From the NCBI GenBank assembly GCA_035533255.1, contig DATLUE010000025.1, positions 1-9,298 on the forward strand: 9,298 nucleotides of DNA, read 5' to 3'. The notes below the pieces were generated by a model. The model searched no databases. It saw only the letters and a program-made list of their open reading frames with translations, and had not been told where the DNA came from. The position numbers and the translations under genes are program-made. Source of the DNA: CAIKMD01 sp035533255. GTDB taxonomy: Bacteria > Pseudomonadota > Alphaproteobacteria > ATCC43930 > CGMCC-115725. Shown here in pieces: positions 6,275 to 9,298 of this stretch; the first letter of the stretch is position 1, and every line of letters begins with the position of its first letter.

Positions 6275-6844
6275 ATGCCCGATGACAATCGCGTTGCAAC
6301 GAGAGAGGCCGAATGGTCGCGCTGGATGGCGGCGGCCCAGGACGGCGACCGCGCCGCCTATGAGCGGCTGCTGCGCGAGATACTGCCGTTCCTGCGCGGC
6401 CTCGCCGGGCGCTATCACCGCACCGCCGACCAGCGCGAGGATGTGGTGCAGGACATCCTGCTGACCCTGCACCGGGTCCGCCACACCTATGATCCGGCGC
6501 GGCCGTTCAGCCATTGGCTGGCGACGCTCGCCAGCCGGCGGTCGATCGACGCGCTGCGCCGCCGCGGCCGAACCGAGCGGGTCGAGGTGTTCGACGAGCT
6601 GGCCTATGAAACCTTTTCCGACCCCGCGGCGAATAGAGAGATGAGCGCACGCGACGAAGCGCCGGGACTGCACAGCGCGATCGCCACCCTGCCCGAGGGG
6701 CAGCGTCAGGCGCTCGAGCTTTTGAAGCTGCGCGAGTTGTCGCTCGCCGAGGCCTCGCAGCTCAGCGGCAAATCGGTGAGCGCGCTCAAGGTCAACATGC
6801 ACCGGGCGCTGAAGGCGCTCCGGGCGCGGTTGAAAGGAGATTAG
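6275..6844 (+). CDS. sigF: ECF-family RNA polymerase sigma factor, SigF-like
   Basis: A 189-aa group IV sigma factor. Region 2 spans about residues 24-98: AAYERLLREILPFLRGLAGR, then DQREDVVQDILLTLHRVR (52-69), YDPARPFSHWLATLASRRSIDALRR (72-96). Region 4 spans about 132-187: LPEGQRQALELLKLRELSLAEASQLSGKSVSALKVNMHRALKALR, the helix-turn-helix for the -35 box. The YDP.RPF..WL and SVSALKV signatures, and the NrsF gene directly downstream, place it with the Caulobacter SigF group (ECF16 in one published classification, from memory). In Caulobacter SigF responds to heavy metals such as chromium and cadmium and turns on DoxX-containing operons. The start at 6275 has a poor ribosome binding site, but no better in-frame start is visible. 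The stop lies 1 nt before the nrsF start. Confidence 0.92.
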   Translation: MPDDNRVATREAEWSRWMAAAQDGDRAAYERLLREILPFLRGLAGRYHRTADQREDVVQDILLTLHRVRHTYDPARPFSHWLATLASRRSIDALRRRGRTERVEVFDELAYETFSDPAANREMSARDEAPGLHSAIATLPEGQRQALELLKLRELSLAEASQLSGKSVSALKVNMHRALKALRARLKGD

Positions 6845-6845
6845 C

Positions 6846-7520
6846 GTGCCGCTCTCGACCGATCTTCTGATCGCGCGGCTCGCGGCAAGCGCCGCGCCGG
6901 TGCGCCGCCTGCGGCCGCCGCTGCTGCGCGCCGCCTTCTGGCTGGCGGGGGTCGCGGCGGTCGCCGCCGTGGTCGTGCCGCTCTACGGCGATTTCGCGCT
7001 GTTCGATCGGCGCATGCAGGATGCGAAATTCGTGATCGAGCTCGCCGGCACCTTGCTGACCGGCATCGCCGCGGTGATCGCCGCGTTCCAGCTCAGCGTG
7101 CCCGACCGCTCGCCCGCCTGGGCGTGGCTGCCCGTGCCGCCGCTGATCCTGTGGCTCGCCGCGAGCGGCTATAATTGCTGGCGCGACTGGATCGCGGTCG
7201 GCGACCACGGCTGGCGTTTGGGCGAGAGCGCCGCGTGCTTTGCCACCATCGTCGGCTTCAGCATCCCGCTCGGCGCGACGCTGTTGTTCTTCCTCGCGCG
7301 CGCCAAGCCGCTGGCGCCAATGCCGGTCGCCGCCTTGGGCGGCCTCGGCGTCGCCGGCCTTGCCGCGTTCTTCCTCGATTTCAACCACCCGATCGACGCC
7401 AGCTTCCTCGATCTCGGCTGGCATGTCGCGGCGGTCGGGCTGGTGATCGGCTGCACCGCGCTGGCCGGCCGCTGGCGCGACGCTGCCAACGCGCAGGCCG
7501 GCCGGCCCAGCGAGCGCTGA
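6846..7520 (+). CDS. nrsF: NrsF (DUF1109) anti-sigma factor, six-helix membrane protein
   Basis: A 224-aa protein starting with GTG at 6846, supported by AAAGGAGA (6833-6840) at good spacing and a 1-nt gap from sigF. Six hydrophobic segments lie near residues 28-46, 64-82, 92-110, 128-150, 158-178 and 190-208, with a short cytosolic N-terminus, as in DUF1109/NrsF membrane anti-sigma factors that hold SigF at the inner membrane. The family motif around the first conserved Cys is present (ESAACFATIVGFSIPLGATLL, Cys131). The second conserved Cys, usually in an HC pair, is replaced: residues 180-183 read NHPI, with His at 181. Other Cys are at 111 and 203. Sensing through the Cys pair is known for Caulobacter (C131/C181, from memory), so the input here may differ. 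Confidence 0.88.
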   Translation: MPLSTDLLIARLAASAAPVRRLRPPLLRAAFWLAGVAAVAAVVVPLYGDFALFDRRMQDAKFVIELAGTLLTGIAAVIAAFQLSVPDRSPAWAWLPVPPLILWLAASGYNCWRDWIAVGDHGWRLGESAACFATIVGFSIPLGATLLFFLARAKPLAPMPVAALGGLGVAGLAAFFLDFNHPIDASFLDLGWHVAAVGLVIGCTALAGRWRDAANAQAGRPSER

Positions 7521-7608
7521 CTCCGGCCGCCGCGGCGTTCCGCCGGCTCAACCCTCTTTCCGCTTCGGCGCTACCTCCCCAGCAACTGCATGAGCGAAGG
7601 AGAAGCGC

Positions 7609-7908
7609 ATGAGACGGACGATTCAACTTGCCAGTCAAATTTTCGGGCTTGCTTTTGTGCTCGGCGCGGCCTTGCTGGCGCCGACGATCGCGGCGCGCGC
7701 CGAGGTCACGGTGACATTCAACCCCGGCGGCATCGCCTATGGTTATAACGACGGCTATTGGGATCGCGACCACGCCTGGCACGCGTGGCCGGATCGGCGC
7801 GCGGCCGAGGATTACCGCTCGCATGACGCCCAGCATTACGACGACCGCAAGCACGACGCGGACAAGGATGGCGGTTGGCGCGGCGACAATTGGTGGAAGC
7901 ATCACTAA
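7609..7908 (+). CDS. Secreted His/Asp/Trp-rich small protein
   Basis: A 99-aa protein with a clear Sec signal peptide: basic MRRT, hydrophobic core FGLAFVLGAALLAP, and an ARA site giving likely cleavage after Ala31. The mature 68 residues start EVTVTFNPGGIAYGYNDGYW and are rich in His (7), Asp (12) and Trp (6), for example DRDHAWHAWPDRR, AQHYDDRKHDADKDGG and an end WWKHH. There is no cysteine. I know similar small periplasmic proteins from alphaproteobacteria but no assigned function; metal or cation binding is only suggested by composition. AAGGAG (7597-7602) sits 6 nt before the ATG. It follows nrsF by 88 bp, so it could be a third gene of the sigF unit or separately expressed. Transcription should stop at the terminator 20 bp downstream. 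Confidence 0.82.
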   Translation: MRRTIQLASQIFGLAFVLGAALLAPTIAARAEVTVTFNPGGIAYGYNDGYWDRDHAWHAWPDRRAAEDYRSHDAQHYDDRKHDADKDGGWRGDNWWKHH

Positions 7909-7927
7909 GCGCGTCGGCACATTTCAA

Positions 7928-7955
7928 GGAAAGCCCCGCTCCGGCGGGGCTTTCC
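7928..7955. terminator. Bidirectional intrinsic terminator between the secreted protein gene and tRNA-Leu
   Basis: A perfect 12-bp inverted repeat, GGAAAGCCCCGC (7928-7939) and GCGGGGCTTTCC (7944-7955), with a 4-nt loop. The GC stem flanked by AAA and TTT works on both strands. It ends the plus-strand secreted protein gene (stop 7908) and the minus-strand tRNA (3' end 7958). Confidence 0.85.
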
Positions 7956-7957
7956 AA

Positions 7958-8045
7958 TGGTGCCCGCTGCCGGACTCGAACCGGCACTCCGATTTCCCGG
8001 AAACGAATTTTAAGTCCGTTGCGTCTACCATTCCGCCAAGCGGGC
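7958..8045 (-). tRNA. tRNA-Leu (anticodon UAA)
   Basis: An 88-nt cloverleaf on the minus strand with genome-encoded CCA (7958-7960). The acceptor stem pairs GCCCGCT at the 5' end (8045-8039) with AGCGGGC, followed by discriminator A. The D-arm reads GGCGGAATGGTAGACGC. The anticodon loop lies in GGACTTAAAATTCG with TAA as anticodon, and the T-arm is GCCGGTTCGAGTCCGGC. A long variable arm (about TCCGGGAAATCGGAGT) is as expected for a type II tRNA. It reads UUA and, by wobble, UUG codons, which are rare in this GC-rich genome. Confidence 0.95.
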
Positions 8046-8065
8046 ACACTGGGAACGCGGCGGGC

Positions 8066-8094
8066 AGTCTACCGCGAAAACCTCGGAACGTCAT
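8066..8094 (-). promoter_or_regulatory. Candidate promoter of tRNA-Leu, -35 box inside the repeat end
   Basis: On the minus strand ATGACG (8094-8089, 4 of 6 to TTGACA) precedes TAGACT (8071-8066, 4 of 6 to TATAAT) with a 17-nt spacer. Transcription would begin near 8058, about 13 nt before the mature tRNA end. The -35 hexamer is the outer end of palindromic repeat copy 2. The match is by eye. Confidence 0.4.
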
Positions 8095-8170
8095 TTGCGA
8101 GGAGTGAAACGACGAAGCAATCCAGAGCAGCGACTCGATCGCTGGATTGCTTCGCTTCGCTCGCAATGAC
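8089..8170. repeat. Palindromic intergenic repeat, copy 2 (82 bp), inverted relative to copy 1
   Basis: Outer arms CGTCATTTGCGAG (8089-8101) and CTCGCAATGAC (8160-8170); perfect inner arms CGAAGCAATCCAG (8113-8125) and CTGGATTGCTTCG (8142-8154) around a 16-bp loop. The longer arm (GCGAGGAGTGAAACGACGAAGC) is on the left here, while its equivalent is on the right in copy 1 (2984-3080), so the copies are in opposite orientation. It lies between tRNA-Leu and the small membrane protein gene, which are divergent. Confidence 0.9.
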
Positions 8171-8196
8171 AACTGTTCTGGCTTAAATTGCGCGCG

Positions 8197-8418
8197 ATGA
8201 CCGATTATCCGACGCTCAGATTCCTCGAAAAGCATGGCGGCTGGCTGGCAATCGCGGTGGCCCTGGCGGCGGTTGCGGCTGGCGTGGTCGCGGCGCTGCT
8301 CGGCGCCTCCGCTTGGTGGCTGCTCGCCGGCGCGGTTGCGGGCGCGGCGCTGTTCCTGCTCGCGTGCTCCTATGTCGAGCTGATCCGCCTCATGACCGAC
8401 ATGCTGCTGCCGAAATAG
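8197..8418 (+). CDS. Small two-helix membrane protein, function unknown (73 aa)
   Basis: A 73-aa protein with a polar start MTDYPTLRFLEKHGGW and two hydrophobic helices (about residues 16-35 and 41-60) separated by a short ASAWW turn, ending LIRLMTDMLLPK. I recognise the general type from alphaproteobacteria but no named family. I use the ATG at 8197; a TTG at 8188 in the same frame is less likely. No clear ribosome binding site precedes either. The gene starts 26 bp after repeat copy 2. Confidence 0.65.
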   Translation: MTDYPTLRFLEKHGGWLAIAVALAAVAAGVVAALLGASAWWLLAGAVAGAALFLLACSYVELIRLMTDMLLPK

Positions 8419-8434
8419 CGGCCGAGCGCTTCGG

Positions 8435-8475
8435 TTGCGCCATCGAGGTATTACCGATATAATTTAGGTATTACC
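8435..8475 (+). promoter_or_regulatory. vapBC promoter with twin operator repeats
   Basis: A perfect -10 box TATAAT (8458-8463) stands 17 nt after TTGCGC (8435-8440, 3 of 6 to TTGACA). Two identical near-palindromes GGTATTACC (8447-8455 and 8467-8475) flank the -10 box with a 20-bp repeat distance, about two helical turns. This is the expected layout for autorepression by a VapB/AbrB-type antitoxin, alone or with the toxin. Confidence 0.75.
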
Positions 8476-8487
8476 CGGAGGTCCGAC

Positions 8488-8721
8488 ATGACCAAGATGA
8501 CGACCAAAGGCCAGGTCACGATTCCCAAGCGGGTGCGGGATCGCCTTGGCCTGAAACCCGGCTGCAACATCGACTTCGACGTCGAGGGCGAGCGCATCCT
8601 GCTCATGCCCGCGACCAAGTTAACGCCGAAACAAAGTCGGTTCGCGAAGCTCCGCGGGAGTCGCAAGACTGGCATGACGACCGAGCAGTGGATGACTCTC
8701 TTACGCGGCGACGAGCGGTAA
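8488..8721 (+). CDS. vapB: AbrB/SpoVT-type antitoxin, VapB
   Basis: A 77-aa antitoxin. Residues 4-40 are the swapped-hairpin AbrB/MazE DNA-binding domain (MTTKGQVTIPKRVRDRLGLK, then IDFDVEGERILLMP). The C-terminal MTTEQWMTLLRGDER (63-77) is the part expected to thread into and block the toxin. GGAGG (8478-8482) lies 5-6 nt before the ATG. It heads a two-gene operon with the PIN toxin, 10 bp downstream, and is probably repressed by binding the two GGTATTACC sites in front of it. Confidence 0.92.
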   Translation: MTKMTTKGQVTIPKRVRDRLGLKPGCNIDFDVEGERILLMPATKLTPKQSRFAKLRGSRKTGMTTEQWMTLLRGDER

Positions 8722-8728
8722 GCCGCTC
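8713..8728 (+). other. Hairpin spanning antitoxin stop, just before the toxin start
   Basis: Arms GAGCGG (8713-8718) and CCGCTC (8723-8728) with loop TAAG, which contains the vapB stop codon TAA (8719-8721). The stem ends 3 nt before the vapC ATG (8732), where a ribosome binding site would normally be. No good site is visible there. This would keep toxin translation low and dependent on ribosomes finishing vapB. Confidence 0.5.
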
Positions 8729-8731
8729 CCA

Positions 8732-9133
8732 ATGATTCTAATCGACACGAACATTCTGATCGATATTGCCGAAAACGACCCCCGTTGGGCCGCGTGGTCG
8801 CAAGCGCAATTAGAGGCAGCCGCATTGCGCGACCGGCTCGCGATCAACGAGATCGTCTATGCCGAGCTTTCGGCGGGATACGAATCGAGAGCGGGTGTCG
8901 AGAATTTCCTGGCGGCGGCAGGACTGGAAATTGCCGCCATCCCCCGCGATGCACTCTTTCTCGCGGGCCACGTCTTTCGCCGCTATCGCGCCGAAGGGGG
9001 CGCGAGGACGGGCGTGCTGTCGGATTTTTTTATCGGCGCCCACGCGTTCGTTGCGGAGGCGACGTTGCTGACGCGCGATCCGCGTCCCTATCGAAAATAT
9101 TTCCCGCGGCTCGATGTGATCGCGCCCGACTAG
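8732..9133 (+). CDS. vapC: PIN-domain toxin ribonuclease, VapC
   Basis: A 133-aa PIN-domain protein. The four acidic residues of the metal-binding active site are visible: Asp5 (MILIDTNILID), Glu45 (IVYAELSAG), Asp98 (LSDFFIGAHA) and Asp116 (LLTRDPRPYRKYFP). This order and the length are typical of VapC toxins, Mg-dependent endonucleases that usually cut tRNA or rRNA and stop growth when the antitoxin is lost. All catalytic residues are intact, so the module looks active. It lies 10 bp after vapB, behind a hairpin. Its stop is 13 bp from the stop of the convergent molybdopterin-domain gene. Confidence 0.93.
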   Translation: MILIDTNILIDIAENDPRWAAWSQAQLEAAALRDRLAINEIVYAELSAGYESRAGVENFLAAAGLEIAAIPRDALFLAGHVFRRYRAEGGARTGVLSDFFIGAHAFVAEATLLTRDPRPYRKYFPRLDVIAPD

Positions 9134-9146
9134 CCGCTCCTCGCCC

Positions 9147-9298
9147 CTACTCCTCGACCGGCGTGTCGCCGAGGGCGCGCACCATCGCCGCGACTTCCGC
9201 GGCCGCGACGCCAAGCCGCGACGGCTCGCGCCCGCGCAGCACGAGATTCACCCCGAAGGCGCCGCGCCGCATGATCGGGTAGGAGCCGATCTCGATAT
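9147..9298 (-). CDS. MoaB/CinA-type molybdopterin-binding domain protein, C-terminal end
   Basis: The last 49 codons, ending in TAG at 9149-9147, are in the window; the gene continues past the right edge. The translation begins IEIGSYPIMRRGAFGVNLVL and ends VRALGDTPVEE. The IGSYP...FGVNLVLRG pattern followed by an alanine-rich helix is the C-terminal region of stand-alone molybdopterin-binding (MoaB/Mog-like, CinA N-domain) proteins common in proteobacteria. The catalytic or binding part is outside the window. It is convergent with vapC. Confidence 0.8.
   Translation of the reverse strand, partial: IEIGSYPIMRRGAFGVNLVLRGREPSRLGVAAAEVAAMVRALGDTPVEE

Noticed and set aside
7533..7545. Hairpin CGGCG-ttc-CGCCG after nrsF as a terminator.
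   Set aside because: Stem of only 5 bp and no T-run; more likely chance in GC-rich DNA.

Overview
The window is GC-rich, densely coded DNA, almost certainly from an alphaproteobacterium. The best match is a Hyphomicrobiales/Bradyrhizobium-like organism. The reasons are two copies of the palindromic element that begins CGTCATTGCGAG and carries GAAGCAATCCAG/CTGGATTGCTTC arms, a second two-hairpin repeat of a kind I associate with rhizobial genomes, and an ECF sigma factor SigF plus NrsF (DUF1109) pair. This placement is inference; no rRNA or marker gene is present.

Layout, left to right. (1) 1-164: the end of a short-chain dehydrogenase/reductase. (2) 174-647 (-): a 157-aa protein with a histone-H1-like Lys/Ala/Pro tail, followed by about 400 bp without a convincing gene. 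(3) 1061-1225 (-): a 54-aa glycine/tyrosine hydrophobic protein of DUF3309 type. (4) 1402-1503: a two-hairpin dispersed repeat, then a FAD-dependent fumarate-reductase-like oxidoreductase (1554-2954, +). (5) 2984-3080: palindromic repeat copy 1, lying between convergent genes. (6) 3096-6159 (-): a tightly packed operon read right to left, made of a 40-aa small ORF, a DoxX-like membrane protein, an OpgC-like membrane acyltransferase and a TTC38-like TPR protein. (7) 6275-7520 (+): divergent sigF-nrsF, then a His/Asp/Trp-rich secreted protein (7609-7908). (8) 7928-7955: a bidirectional terminator, then tRNA-Leu(UAA) on the minus strand and repeat copy 2 (8089-8170). (9) 8197-8418: a small two-helix membrane protein. 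(10) 8488-9133: a VapBC-type toxin-antitoxin pair with a clear promoter and twin operators. (11) 9147-9298 (-): the C-terminal end of a MoaB/CinA-type molybdopterin-binding-domain protein.

The most interesting unit is the divergent pair in (6) and (7). A GTAACC-15 nt-CGAA motif, close to the Caulobacter SigF promoter as I recall it, points away from sigF into the small ORF-doxX-opgC-TPR operon. The intergenic region therefore looks like a membrane-stress switch in which SigF, held by NrsF, turns on an envelope-remodelling operon. NrsF keeps the first of the two cysteines described as functionally important in the family, at residue 131. It has His at residue 181, where the second is expected. 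The trigger may therefore differ from that of the Caulobacter system.
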